Both the position numbers and the translations under genes were made by a program. DNA of 64,000 bases, from assembly GCF_002797875.1 (NCBI RefSeq), contig NZ_PGFC01000001.1:558001-622000 (forward strand), in the 5' to 3' direction. Shown piece after piece: positions 9,028 to 18,163 of the stretch. Under the pieces are notes generated by a model, which was given only the letters and a program-made list of their open reading frames with translations, searched no databases and was not told the DNA's origin. Positions within the stretch are counted from its first letter, which is position 1. The number at the start of each line of letters is the position of its first letter. This DNA is from Pseudoscardovia suis (GTDB lineage: Bacteria > Actinomycetota > Actinomycetes > Actinomycetales > Bifidobacteriaceae).

Positions 9028-10935
9028 ATGGCAGAAGGATCCAACGGCAGGCGTCGTTTTTCGGATAAGTGGGGTAAGCACGAACTTGATGTGCTCGCCG
9101 TCTTGTCGTCGGCGTTCCCCCAATGGCTCACATCACGCCAAATAGCGCAAAGGGTGAAGGCCTACGCCGATTCCTATGGGGAACTGGCTGATCAAGCCGC
9201 GAAGGCGGCGTTCGCCAAGCAATTCCAGCGTGACCGTGCCAAGCTCGCCGCGATGGGCATCGCCATCGAATCACGCCAACCGGAATATTCCTCCAAGTCC
9301 GAGGGACAGGACTTCGCATCGTATCGTCTCCAGCTCGGCGACGAACCGCGCATCAGGATTCAATTCGAGCCGCAGGAGCTCCCAGTTCTTGCTGCCGCGA
9401 ACTATCTGGCGCGCTCGGTTTCCATCACCAGCCAGCAGAACCAGCAGGAGCAGGAACAGGCTCGCAAGCAGCCCCGCAACACGCCGCGCGTGCCGCAGGT
9501 GCCGGTGCCCGGGCTCGGCCTGGACTCCATCGCGCCGGGTCTGGGCACGCAGTCCATCCCCGACAATCTCGTCAAGGTCGTGGAGCAGCGCCGTTTCACG
9601 GCGACCGTGCAGACGGACGGCGAGGAAATCCACGTCGCTTACACCGATTCCGATGACTTGGCCACATTCGTGCTTGAGCACCCGGGCGCGGTGATCATGA
9701 ACCCGCAGGAAGCCGTGGATTCGTTCAAGCGCCGCCTCAATGCAGCCATCGAATTCAAACCGTGCGATGACTCCAGCAAGACAACGCCGGTTCCCGTCTC
9801 GGAATACCATCCGGCATCCGTGCCAGAGCAGGAGGAGGAACCCACCACAGGCCGCCGCACGACGACACCGTACCAGACCGGCAGCGAGGTCGATCGCAGG
9901 CTGCGCCTCATGTTGTTCCTGTCCGCTCATCTGGGCGAGGAATTCAAGCTGGAGGATCTGGCCGAGCGTTTCGTAGGCGAACCTGCGGACGAAACCGACC
10001 GCAAGAAGGGCATCGCCACCATCAAGAAGGATGTGGAGCGCCTCACCACGGTCTCCGACGATGGCGAGATGGCGGGAAGCCAGTTCTTTGACTTCGACTG
10101 GACACTGCTCGAAGACGAGGGGATTGTGTGCGCCACGAATTCCCTTGGCTTGGAACGCCTGGCGGGAATCTCACCCCAATACCTGAGCCTGCTCACCGCT
10201 TCCGTGAGCTATCTGGCGCATTCGCCGGTCATGCCGGAGGATTCGCGCAAGCAGGCGGAAAGCCTTTATCAAAGGCTCCATTCGCTCATCAAGCCGGGTG
10301 ATTCCGCATGGCTGAGCCTCACCGGCTATGAACTGGAGCCGCCGTGCTATACCGCGGTGAAAGAGGCCATCCGCTCCGGCCAGCTGCTCGACATGGAATA
10401 CACCGACGGCGCCGGACGCACCCGTCGCAAGCTCGTGGCGCCAGCCAAGATTTACGTGGATGAGGGCGTGTATTACGCAGCCGTGTGGACGGGCGTGCGG
10501 CGCGAGGATGTAAGCTCGGACTACGACTTCCCCGAGCAGCAAGACCAGCCCAGCCGCGAGAAGAAGCATCCGGAGTGGCAGACCCTGCGTTTGGCGCGCA
10601 TCGGCCATCTGGAGGTCGTGCAGCCGGTGCATCCGATCACCATTCCCAACGTGCCGCTTTCCGAATTGCGTGAGTGGAGCGTCGACAACGGCACCCCCGC
10701 CGAATTCATCACCGACACCGTCGGCCGTTCGTTCATTCGCGATCTGCCGTATGCCACGGTGGAGCCGTGGGGTGATGGCGAGAAGGTCCACCTGCTGGTG
10801 TGCTCGGATTCATGGTTTGTGGCGTTCTGCATTGCGCACGCCCGCCATATCGTGGCGGTGGGCCCCGAAACGCTTCGCACGATGATGATTGCCCGCGCCA
10901 AGCACGAGCTGTCGCTTTTCGACGAAAACAAGTGA
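9028..10935 (+). CDS. WYL-domain transcriptional regulator, PafB-PafC-like fusion
   Basis: A 635-residue protein made of two similar halves. Each begins with a helix-turn-helix segment: HELDVLAVLSSAFPQWLTSR near residue 12, and SEVDRRLRLMLFLSAHLGEE near residue 285. The second half ends in a WYL-like domain (about residues 450-530, with LLDMEYTDGAGRTRRKL and VYYAAVW) and a further C-terminal domain. PafB and PafC, usually encoded as two adjacent genes, control the SOS-independent DNA-damage response in actinobacteria, so the fusion suggests the same role; this is inference. The ATG at 9028 was chosen because sequence before it is not protein-like. ATGs at 8965 and 8971 are in frame and cannot be excluded. 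Confidence 0.82.
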   Translation: MAEGSNGRRRFSDKWGKHELDVLAVLSSAFPQWLTSRQIAQRVKAYADSYGELADQAAKAAFAKQFQRDRAKLAAMGIAIESRQPEYSSKSEGQDFASYRLQLGDEPRIRIQFEPQELPVLAAANYLARSVSITSQQNQQEQEQARKQPRNTPRVPQVPVPGLGLDSIAPGLGTQSIPDNLVKVVEQRRFTATVQTDGEEIHVAYTDSDDLATFVLEHPGAVIMNPQEAVDSFKRRLNAAIEFKPCDDSSKTTPVPVSEYHPASVPEQEEEPTTGRRTTTPYQTGSEVDRRLRLMLFLSAHLGEEFKLEDLAERFVGEPADETDRKKGIATIKKDVERLTTVSDDGEMAGSQFFDFDWTLLEDEGIVCATNSLGLERLAGISPQYLSLLTASVSYLAHSPVMPEDSRKQAESLYQRLHSLIKPGDSAWLSLTGYELEPPCYTAVKEAIRSGQLLDMEYTDGAGRTRRKLVAPAKIYVDEGVYYAAVWTGVRREDVSSDYDFPEQQDQPSREKKHPEWQTLRLARIGHLEVVQPVHPITIPNVPLSELREWSVDNGTPAEFITDTVGRSFIRDLPYATVEPWGDGEKVHLLVCSDSWFVAFCIAHARHIVAVGPETLRTMMIARAKHELSLFDENK

Positions 10936-11008
10936 ATGAACGCAGCCGCGTGTTGCGACGCACGACGGCGCTGACAGGCGATGTCGCAAAACCTGCAAGG
11001 AGGTTGCC

Positions 11009-11326
11009 ATGCCGGGATGGGGCTGGGCTGTGCTCGTCGTCTTCATGATTATGGCGGTTGTATTAGGGCTGATTCACGCATTCCGTCGGTTCCGTCACTT
11101 CGGATTCATGGGCGCCGCCTTGGGCAATGCAATGGGTAAGCGTTTCGACAGGATGGCCTCGGCGAGCGCGCCTAAGCGCACCAGCGAGCCGCCGCTGTTC
11201 ACCCAGCCGCTGGATGTGGCCCAGCAACGTTACGAACGGGCGTATGCGAAGAAACTCGAACGCCAGGACCGTGCGCACGCAAGGCATCGCGCGACGTGGT
11301 TGCAGTGGCTTGACTTCAACAAGTGA
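11009..11326 (+). CDS. Small membrane protein, 105 aa
   Basis: One N-terminal membrane helix (WAVLVVFMIMAVVLGLIHAF, about residues 6-25) is followed by a basic, Arg-rich cytosolic part. A perfect ribosome binding site, AAGGAGG, stands 5 nt before the ATG. It sits between the PafBC-like gene and helY on the same strand with short gaps, so it is probably co-transcribed. Function unknown. Confidence 0.78.
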   Translation: MPGWGWAVLVVFMIMAVVLGLIHAFRRFRHFGFMGAALGNAMGKRFDRMASASAPKRTSEPPLFTQPLDVAQQRYERAYAKKLERQDRAHARHRATWLQWLDFNK

Positions 11327-11368
11327 CGCTCACACGTGACACGGCGGAATCAGGGAAAGCGAAGAACC

Positions 11369-13984
11369 ATGACGCATCACCATCATCACCGGCACGACGC
11401 GCAGGCACAGGACGCATGCACTGCACGCGCGCCGTTTGATCCGCAAAGCCCGGCGGCGCGCTATCAGGCTTTCAAGGAACGACAGCGCCATGCCTCAAGC
11501 GCCGCCGCCGCCTTCGAGAACACGTTGCAGTTCACCCTCGATGACTTCCAGCGCGATGCGATTGACGCTTTGGAAGCAGGCCGGAACGTGCTTGTCGCAG
11601 CGCCAACAGGCGCCGGCAAGACCATTGTGGCGGACTTCGCTATGTTCCTAGCGCAACGGCGCAACGTCAAGGCGTTCTACACGACCCCCATCAAAGCCCT
11701 GAGCAACCAGAAGTACCATGACCTTGCCGCGGTGTATGGGCAGGATCGCGTTGGACTGCTCACCGGCGACATGTCGGTCAATCCGGAGGCCGACATCGTG
11801 GTGATGACCACGGAAGTCCTGCGCAACATGATTTACGAGAACTCCACGACGCTCAATGCTTTGGAATACGTGGTGCTGGACGAAGTGCACTATCTGGCGG
11901 ACCGTTTCCGCGGACAGGTGTGGGAAGAGGTCATCGTGCATCTTCCTGAGCGTGTGAAAATCGTGGGATTGTCCGCGACCGTATCGAATGTCGAGGATTT
12001 CTCGGCATGGATCGAATCGGTGCGCGGGGATACCGCGCTTGTCATCTCGGAGCATCGTCCGGTCCCGCTGGAACGCCACGTGATGACCCAACGGGACGAC
12101 CGTACGGAACCTCAACTGTGGGATCTGTACCGTTCCGCCGATTCCGACCAAGTGAATCCCGGTCTGGTGCATGAGCTTGCGCGGCTTGACCGCGAGGGGG
12201 AGAAGCGTGCCCATGCGTTCAATGACGGGCGGGATTCGCGCGGTTCGACGCGTGGCGGACGTGGTCACCATGGCAAGACAATGGCTAAGGAGGACCGCGA
12301 TACGCGCGGTCAGGAATTGCGCCACGTGCCCAAGCGTTGGGCAGTCATCGACGAGATGGACTTCCTAGGGCTGCTTCCCGGCATCTATTTCATATTCTCG
12401 CGTGCGGGCTGCGACAGGGCGGTGGAGCAGTGCGTCAATGCGGGGTTGCGACTGACGACCGACCAGGAGGCGCTGCGCATCCGCCGCATCGTGGACGGCA
12501 TGATGGAAGGGCAGATCGATCGCGATGATGCGCGCGCCTTGGGTTTCTCGCGCTTCCGTTTCGCTCTCGAACAGGGTTTCGCACCCCACCACGCCGGCAT
12601 GATCGCATTGTTCCGCCAGATTGTGGAGACACTGTTCGAACAGGGCCTCGTCAAGGTTGTGTTCGCCACCGAAACGCTGGCATTGGGCATCAACATGCCG
12701 GCCCGTTCGGTGATTGTTGAAAAGCTCGAGAAATTCAACGGCGAAGGCCACGTGCCGCTCACGCCAGGGGAGTTCACCCAGCTGACCGGGCGTGCCGGAC
12801 GCCGTGGAATCGATGTGATCGGCCATGCCGTCATCGTCGACCACCGGGGCTTCCAGCCGCAGTTGGCGGCGGCGCTGTCGAGCAAGCGCGTGTACCCGTT
12901 GCATTCCAGCTTCTCGCCGACGTTCAACATGGCGGTGAACCTGCTTAATTCATCCACGTATTCCGAAGCCCGCGTGACCCTCGACCATTCGTTCGCCCAG
13001 TGGGAGGCCAATGAGTCGGCGGAAGACCTTGAGGGTCGCATCGACGCATTGCAACAGGCCTTGGACGGCTATGAGAAAGCGTTCTCCTGCGACCGCGGCG
13101 ACTTCCGCGAATTCATGCGCCTGCGCATGGCGCTGACGGATGCGGAACGCAAGGACCGCCGACGCGCCGCCGGAATGCCATATTCCTCGCCGGAGGAGCG
13201 CAAGCAGGCGATCAAACAGATTGATGAGCGCATTGCCGATCTGAGGCGTCGTGAACGCGCGCACCCATGCCGTTCGTGCCCTGATCTTGCCGAGCATTTG
13301 CGCTGGGGCAACCGGTGGGCGAAGCAAGTGCGGCAGCTCGACAGGCTGCGCGACCGCTATGAATCACGCACCGGGTCGGTGGCGCGCCGTTTCGAACGCA
13401 TCTGCGAAATCCTGCGCATCCTGGGTTACGTAGATGGAGAGGATGCGAAGAATTACCACGTGACGCAAAAAGGCCAGCTCCTGCGCCATCTTTATGGTGA
13501 GCTCGACATCGTGCTGGCGGAATGCCTCTCGCAGGGATTGCTCAATGGACTGTCAAGCGAAGAACTTGTCGCTGTCGTGTCGGGATTCGTGTTCGAGTCG
13601 CGTCGCGACAGCGCAGGGGAGCCGCGCCATTATCCCGGCGGTCTCAAAGGCCGCATCCACTCCACCGTGGTGCGCATCGGGCAAGTGCATGATGCCATCA
13701 CGTCATTGTGCGAAGACTGGGGGCTTGACGATCTCAAACCGTTGGATTTCGGCGCCTGCGACATCATGTTCGACTGGTCGAGCGGCAAGAGCCTGGCGAC
13801 CGTGCTCGATGGCACGGACATGACGGGCGGCGACTTCGTGCGTAGTTGCAAACGCGTTGCAGATGCCTTGGGCCAGATCGCCGCGGCGGCGCCATGGCTC
13901 GAGAACCGCGAGGTTGCCGACAGGGCGCATGACGCGATGCTCACGGTCAACAGGGGAGTCGTGGCCTACTCGGGCATCGACTGA
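11369..13984 (+). CDS. helY: DEVH-box RNA helicase, Ski2/HelY type
   Basis: An ATP-dependent helicase of 871 residues related to eukaryotic Ski2/Mtr4 and mycobacterial HelY, expected to unwind RNA in RNA processing or decay. Visible motifs are PTGAGKT (residues 79-85), TTPIKALSNQK, DEVH (about 171-174), SATVSN, and the motif VI region LTGRAGRRGIDV. A long C-terminal helical region matches the DSHCT part of the family. The N-terminus is His-rich. The ATG at 11369 follows AGGGAAAG; an in-frame GTG at 11336, 10 nt after the previous stop, is an alternative. It follows the small membrane protein gene closely. Confidence 0.93.
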   Translation: MTHHHHHRHDAQAQDACTARAPFDPQSPAARYQAFKERQRHASSAAAAFENTLQFTLDDFQRDAIDALEAGRNVLVAAPTGAGKTIVADFAMFLAQRRNVKAFYTTPIKALSNQKYHDLAAVYGQDRVGLLTGDMSVNPEADIVVMTTEVLRNMIYENSTTLNALEYVVLDEVHYLADRFRGQVWEEVIVHLPERVKIVGLSATVSNVEDFSAWIESVRGDTALVISEHRPVPLERHVMTQRDDRTEPQLWDLYRSADSDQVNPGLVHELARLDREGEKRAHAFNDGRDSRGSTRGGRGHHGKTMAKEDRDTRGQELRHVPKRWAVIDEMDFLGLLPGIYFIFSRAGCDRAVEQCVNAGLRLTTDQEALRIRRIVDGMMEGQIDRDDARALGFSRFRFALEQGFAPHHAGMIALFRQIVETLFEQGLVKVVFATETLALGINMPARSVIVEKLEKFNGEGHVPLTPGEFTQLTGRAGRRGIDVIGHAVIVDHRGFQPQLAAALSSKRVYPLHSSFSPTFNMAVNLLNSSTYSEARVTLDHSFAQWEANESAEDLEGRIDALQQALDGYEKAFSCDRGDFREFMRLRMALTDAERKDRRRAAGMPYSSPEERKQAIKQIDERIADLRRRERAHPCRSCPDLAEHLRWGNRWAKQVRQLDRLRDRYESRTGSVARRFERICEILRILGYVDGEDAKNYHVTQKGQLLRHLYGELDIVLAECLSQGLLNGLSSEELVAVVSGFVFESRRDSAGEPRHYPGGLKGRIHSTVVRIGQVHDAITSLCEDWGLDDLKPLDFGACDIMFDWSSGKSLATVLDGTDMTGGDFVRSCKRVADALGQIAAAAPWLENREVADRAHDAMLTVNRGVVAYSGID

Positions 13985-14136
13985 CCCTTGGTGCTGACCG
14001 CCAGTTTCAGCCTTCGGCGCAAGCCAGACCGCGCGCCATGGCGAACCGCTGCTGCGTGAGATAATGAAGAACTGGCATAACGGCGGTCTAAGCCGTTCGA
14101 TAGTTTAGATAACGGAAACCACGTAAGGAGAATGCA

Positions 14137-14484
14137 ATGGCAGAGCGCAGCCTCAGGGGCATGAGCATCGGGGCAAAGTCGTTGGAATCCGATGATAACG
14201 TCGATTTGGCTCCTCGCACCGATTATGCATATGTGTGCCCGGATGGCCATCGCACGATCATTCCCTTCGCAGAGGAAGCGGACGTGCCGCATGAGTGGGA
14301 ATGCCGCTGCGGCAAAACAGCCCATCTCGAGGGCACGCAGGACCAGGAGGCGAACGACCTGACAAAGCAGGTGCGCAGCCACTGGGATATGCTCATGGAG
14401 CGCCGCACCGAAGACGAGCTCAAGGAGCTTCTCGAAAAGCGTCTCAAGATGCATCATGACGGCTGGTTCCCCGATTACGAGTGA
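14137..14484 (+). CDS. rbpA: RNA polymerase-binding protein RbpA
   Basis: Actinobacterial transcription activator that binds RNA polymerase and the principal sigma factor and stabilises the open complex. The 115-residue protein matches the family in length and order. It starts MAERSLRGMSIGAKS, has a zinc-type core (CPDGHRTIIPF, then CRCG), and ends with the sigma-interacting helix (LKELLEKRLKMHHDGW). An AAGGAG ribosome binding site stands 7 nt before the ATG. A small inverted repeat (AACGG / CCGTT) lies in the leader around 14079-14097. Confidence 0.96.
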   Translation: MAERSLRGMSIGAKSLESDDNVDLAPRTDYAYVCPDGHRTIIPFAEEADVPHEWECRCGKTAHLEGTQDQEANDLTKQVRSHWDMLMERRTEDELKELLEKRLKMHHDGWFPDYE

Positions 14485-14523
14485 GCCAGATGACCAGCCA
14501 CGATTACGAGTGAGGAGAATCAA

Positions 14524-15237
14524 TTGGAACATCCCACGAAAGTAGTCCTTCTCGACCTAGACGGCACGCTGACAAAATCCGATTCCGGCATTCTGTCATC
14601 CGCCATCCGCACATACAAGAAGCTGGGCAGGCCGGTGCCCACCGACGAGGAACTGAGCACCTTCGTGGGGCCGCCGTTGAGTGAATCGTTCACAAAGCAC
14701 GGTCTGGCGGATGTTTCTGACGAAGCGGTGCGACTGTACCGCGAAGCGTACACCACGCCCACGTTTGATGATCCGTTGAACCCAGGCGGGGAGAAAATCC
14801 CCGGCATGTTCCTCAATGAAGTCTATGACGGGATTCCCGAGGCATTGAAGCAGCTGCGTGAACGCGGATACTTCCTTGCATTGGCGACGTGCAAGCCCGA
14901 ACCACAGGCTCGCTTGATCTGCGAGCGATTCCATCTGACGGAACTGATGGATGATCTGTTTGGCGCCAGCCTTGACAATACGCGCATCCACAAGGCGCAA
15001 GTCATCCGTTACGGTTTCGACCGCATCCATTTCGACGAGGAACGCGGCGACCGAGCGGTCATGGTAGGCGACCGGTGGACGGATGTCGACGGCGGCCATT
15101 ACACCGGTGTCAAATCCATCGGATGCCGGTGGGGATTCGCAGCTCCTGGCGAGCTCGAGGAACATGGCGCGGACATGATCATCGATACGACGGACGAGCT
15201 TCCCGACGCCGTGGATCGTTTCTTCGCGACATTCTGA
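14524..15237 (+). CDS. HAD-family hydrolase, phosphoglycolate-phosphatase-like
   Basis: A 237-residue haloacid-dehalogenase phosphatase. Motif I is DLDGTLTKSDSG, motif II is in LALATCKPEP, and motif IV is VGDRWTDVDGG. A helical cap domain sits between motifs I and II, as in Gph/PpaX proteins. The start is TTG at 14524, preceded by GAGGAG (14512-14517). The substrate cannot be read from sequence; phosphoglycolate or a sugar phosphate is plausible. It lies 39 nt after rbpA and is probably in the same transcript. A terminator follows. Confidence 0.85.
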   Translation: MEHPTKVVLLDLDGTLTKSDSGILSSAIRTYKKLGRPVPTDEELSTFVGPPLSESFTKHGLADVSDEAVRLYREAYTTPTFDDPLNPGGEKIPGMFLNEVYDGIPEALKQLRERGYFLALATCKPEPQARLICERFHLTELMDDLFGASLDNTRIHKAQVIRYGFDRIHFDEERGDRAVMVGDRWTDVDGGHYTGVKSIGCRWGFAAPGELEEHGADMIIDTTDELPDAVDRFFATF

Positions 15238-15284
15238 GCTGCGCGATCACTCAGATTTTCACAACGTTCATGACAATCGTTCAT

Positions 15285-15327
15285 GCCGTCGGCGGCTGCC
15301 GTCTGAAGCAGCCACCGACGGCTTTTT
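15285..15327 (+). terminator. Terminator after the HAD hydrolase gene
   Basis: GCCGTCGGCGGCTGC (15285-15299) pairs with GCAGCCACCGACGGC (15308-15322), with one mismatch, followed by TTTTTG. Confidence 0.85.
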
Positions 15328-15755
15328 GCATATGCAATGGGTATGCAATGCATATGCAAACCGATGATTGAGATGCGTTGTATGCATTTGCACATGTTGT
15401 CGCCGGCGTTCGTCGGATCGCACGCACCGGGTCGCGTGCAGTGCGCCTGGATTGACTGACCGTCAGAACAGCGACGAGGCAACGCGCCAGGATTCGTCAT
15501 GCAGTGACGTCTGAACGGCACCGGACCTGACAACGATGGCGAATCGCATCGCACAGAGAACCGCAGCACAGAGGACACAAAAGAATCAGGATTTGAGGGC
15601 ATTCCAGCTGTCTCTACAAGCCTTCCCTAAGCGCCGATAATGTATGTTATGTCAGATTGGCTATCCCCGTGCGCCCATGTGCCTCTGTATCTGTGGTATC
15701 TGTATCTGTTGTATCTGCCGCAGCATCTCTATCTCCCGCTCGACACTTCGTCGTA
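15328..15755. other. Gene-free convergent region
   Basis: About 430 bp between convergent genes. It contains several overlapping ATGCATATGCA-like short palindromes (15325-15390) and a run of TATCTGT repeats (about 15688-15720). No gene, tRNA or clear terminator for the minus-strand operon was seen. Confidence 0.4.
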
Positions 15756-16448
15756 TCAGAACTCACCGGAATCTTGCGACAACAGGACTTCCTCGCACGC
15801 TTCGTCCTGGATCGCATCATGAATCTTATGCCAGATGGATCCTACGGAGACGCCGAACACAGCGTTCCCGGTTTTCATCAATTCGCCGACTTGGGCGTCG
15901 CTGGTGCATTCATACACGTGCTGTCCGTCGCACATGATGGTGATGTCCTCAAGCTGCGCCGCATTGCGCCCTTGTAAATATCCGATGGCCGTCGTCACGT
16001 TCTGCAGGTTCACGCCCACGTCAAGCAACCGTTTGGACACGGCGAGCACCAGGATGTCCTTGAATGAATACAATCTGCGGGAACCGGATCCATGCGAGGC
16101 TTTGACCGATGGTTCGACGATGTGCTTGCGTGCCCAATAATCAAGTTGCCGGTAGGTGATACCGGCAACTTTTGAAGCGACGGTCCCCCGGTAGCCTCGT
16201 ACAACGCCTGGGGAATCCACGTCGATTCCCTCTGCGCCAAGACCAGCGTCGGCAGAGACCCCTGGCAGATTGTCCGCGAGCGAATCCTCGGGCAGCGCGA
16301 ACAGGACGCCTTGCACTTCCTTTGCGCCTTGTTTCTGGGCGTCATGACCCTGCACGCCATGATGCGCCACACCACGTGCAGACGCACCGCCTGCAGTGGA
16401 GGCATCGGAGGCGCCAACCGCCCTGTCACCGCCCATGGCCGGATTCAC
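15756..16448 (-). CDS. ftsR: MerR-family regulator FtsR-like
   Basis: A 230-residue DNA-binding regulator. A MerR winged helix begins near residue 70 (ITYRQLDYWARK, then SGSRRLYSFKDILVLAVSKR), followed by a helical region. The gene directly downstream of garA/odhI in actinobacteria encodes this protein; in corynebacteria it was named FtsR for activation of ftsZ. The same role here is inferred from position and similarity. The start is a GTG at 16448 overlapping the garA stop by 4 nt. The first ~65 residues are Ala/Gly-rich and may be disordered, so a later start is possible. Last gene of the operon. Confidence 0.85.
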   Translation of the reverse strand: MNPAMGGDRAVGASDASTAGGASARGVAHHGVQGHDAQKQGAKEVQGVLFALPEDSLADNLPGVSADAGLGAEGIDVDSPGVVRGYRGTVASKVAGITYRQLDYWARKHIVEPSVKASHGSGSRRLYSFKDILVLAVSKRLLDVGVNLQNVTTAIGYLQGRNAAQLEDITIMCDGQHVYECTSDAQVGELMKTGNAVFGVSVGSIWHKIHDAIQDEACEEVLLSQDSGEF

Positions 16449-16879
16449 CGGCCGAAGAACACAAGACGGAACTTGCCGATCATCAATTCATCGCCGCTGT
16501 GCAGCTCAACGCTGTCCACGCGACGACGGTTCACATACGTGCCATTGAGGCTGCCGACGTCTTCGATGCGATAGCGGCCGTTTTCCCGGATGAACACGGC
16601 ATGTTCACGCGAAACAGTGCCGTCGTCAAGCATGATGTCGTTGGAGGGATCCCTGCCGACGGTCACCTTGTCTTCGTCGAGCAGGTAACGCGAACCGGAC
16701 ACCGCTCCCCTTGTGGAAATGAGCAGCGCGGTACCTGGGTTCAAGCGCGCAATCGTGTCAAGGTCCTGCTGACTCAACGGCCTGTCCCCCGTCACGGTCA
16801 CGGGAACCGCGGAAATGGTGGGGATGCCGATGCTTGTTGTTTCTCCTGCGGTGGGAATCGGTTCAGTCATACCTGTCAT
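16445..16879 (-). CDS. garA: FHA-domain regulator GarA/OdhI
   Basis: A phosphopeptide-binding switch protein of 144 residues. The N-terminal GETTSIG contains the Thr-Thr pair that Ser/Thr kinases of the PknB/PknG type phosphorylate in GarA/OdhI. The C-terminal FHA domain shows the GRDPSNDI, SREHA and NGTYVN signatures. In relatives, the unphosphorylated form inhibits 2-oxoglutarate dehydrogenase and acts on glutamate enzymes. Bifidobacteria lack a full TCA cycle, so its partner here may differ; that is inference. It overlaps the preceding and following genes by 4 nt each. Confidence 0.93.
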   Translation of the reverse strand: MTGMTEPIPTAGETTSIGIPTISAVPVTVTGDRPLSQQDLDTIARLNPGTALLISTRGAVSGSRYLLDEDKVTVGRDPSNDIMLDDGTVSREHAVFIRENGRYRIEDVGSLNGTYVNRRRVDSVELHSGDELMIGKFRLVFFGR

Positions 16880-17748
16880 TCTACAATCTTCGCGTATTGG
16901 TAGTTTCTCGTGCTCGCAAGCTCATCAATGACGACATTGCTCTGTGTTCGCACGATGACGTTCGCATTATACCGCACCCTGAGCTGAGAACCTATTCCGC
17001 CGGAGATCTGGATGGCGTTCGACAGCGCATTGGAATCCCCAATCGCCTTGAATTCGTACGGCGAGCTGACCAATACGCCGTCCACCTGCATGCCGCTGTC
17101 CGTATCGACGATGTACGAAGAGGCGACGATGCGCACACCGTTGAAAGCGATCGCCTCAGCGCCGGCATTGCGCAGTTCCTCCACAAGCGTAAACAGCCGG
17201 GCAGCCTCGATGGGCATGCCGGTCTGCGAGACGGTGATGGTCACGCCCTGGCCTTGGCAGGCGAGTCTGCCGGCGAGAATGCCGCTCGTGGTGGCGTTCT
17301 TCTTGGCGACTTCATTGAGCTCCCGCTGCTTGTCGGTGGAATTGGTGATGGAGGTGACCTGGCTGCTCAGCAGCGTCCGTTGTTCCTCGAGCCTGTCGAC
17401 CTGCGTGTTCGTCTCATCCAGGAGCCGCACCAGTTCGTCTTCGCTCAACGACTCATAGTTGTCGCTTGCGGACCTCAACTGCGTGACGTAGCCGAAACCC
17501 AACAGCATGCACAGAAGCACCACAAGGCAGCTTGTGGCGATGCGCGTCCCCAGGCTGCGCTCAGGCTTTGCGCTGTCCGTTTTCTTGTGCACGACGGGGA
17601 ACGTGCTGGTGTCGAGGGAATCGTTGACGGAATCCTTCTGCCGCTGGCGTTTGAACAATTTGCTGATGTCGGTGTTCAGGATTTCACCGGCGGTCGAATG
17701 ATGCTTGCGCTCCGCATGCTCCGTGGCATGCCGTTTCTCTGTGCTCAT
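16876..17748 (-). CDS. DUF881-family membrane protein (second copy)
   Basis: A 290-residue protein with a cytosolic N-terminus of about 70 polar residues, one membrane helix (IATSCLVVLLCMLLGFGYV, about residues 70-88), a short coiled coil (NTQVDRLEEQRTLLSSQV) and an extracytoplasmic DUF881 domain. The gene pair DUF881-sbp-DUF881 is conserved beside pgsA and garA in actinobacteria (the Rv1822-Rv1828 locus of M. tuberculosis). Function unknown, presumably in the envelope. It starts 6 nt after the sbp stop and overlaps garA by 4 nt. Confidence 0.85.
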   Translation of the reverse strand: MSTEKRHATEHAERKHHSTAGEILNTDISKLFKRQRQKDSVNDSLDTSTFPVVHKKTDSAKPERSLGTRIATSCLVVLLCMLLGFGYVTQLRSASDNYESLSEDELVRLLDETNTQVDRLEEQRTLLSSQVTSITNSTDKQRELNEVAKKNATTSGILAGRLACQGQGVTITVSQTGMPIEAARLFTLVEELRNAGAEAIAFNGVRIVASSYIVDTDSGMQVDGVLVSSPYEFKAIGDSNALSNAIQISGGIGSQLRVRYNANVIVRTQSNVVIDELASTRNYQYAKIVE

Positions 17749-17754
17749 GGCGGC

Positions 17755-18087
17755 CTAGCCTCGGAAGATGAAGCGGCGTATGGCGGAAACATTGGAGAAA
17801 ATGCGGATGCCGAGCACGACGATGACGGCAGTGGTCAGCTGGGACCCCACGCCAAGCTGATCGCCCAGGAGCACGAGCAGGGCTGCCGTGATGACGTTCG
17901 AGAGGAACGAGATGACGAACACGCGATCGTTGAATGTGCGTTCGAAGTAGGAGCGTGCGGCGCCCAGCAACGCATCCAGCGCAGCGACAACCATGATCGG
18001 CAGGTATGGTTGCAGCCAGATGGGAATGTCGGGCTTGATGAATATGCCCACGACCACACCGACAATCAATCCGATGACAGCGGTCAT
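17755..18087 (-). CDS. sbp: Small basic membrane protein (DUF1290, Sbp)
   Basis: A 110-residue integral membrane protein with three hydrophobic helices: MTAVIGLIVGVVVGIFI at the start, then segments around residues 28-45 and 58-92. It contains ALLGAARSYFERTFNDRVF, typical of the small basic protein family found next to division genes or DUF881 genes. Function unknown. Confidence 0.88.
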   Translation of the reverse strand: MTAVIGLIVGVVVGIFIKPDIPIWLQPYLPIMVVAALDALLGAARSYFERTFNDRVFVISFLSNVITAALLVLLGDQLGVGSQLTTAVIVVLGIRIFSNVSAIRRFIFRG

Positions 18088-18163
18088 ATCTCATATGCTC
18101 CTTTCCAACGGCAAGGCAATCCACCCCGCGCAGCCTTGCCAATGCATACTCATATTAACGATA

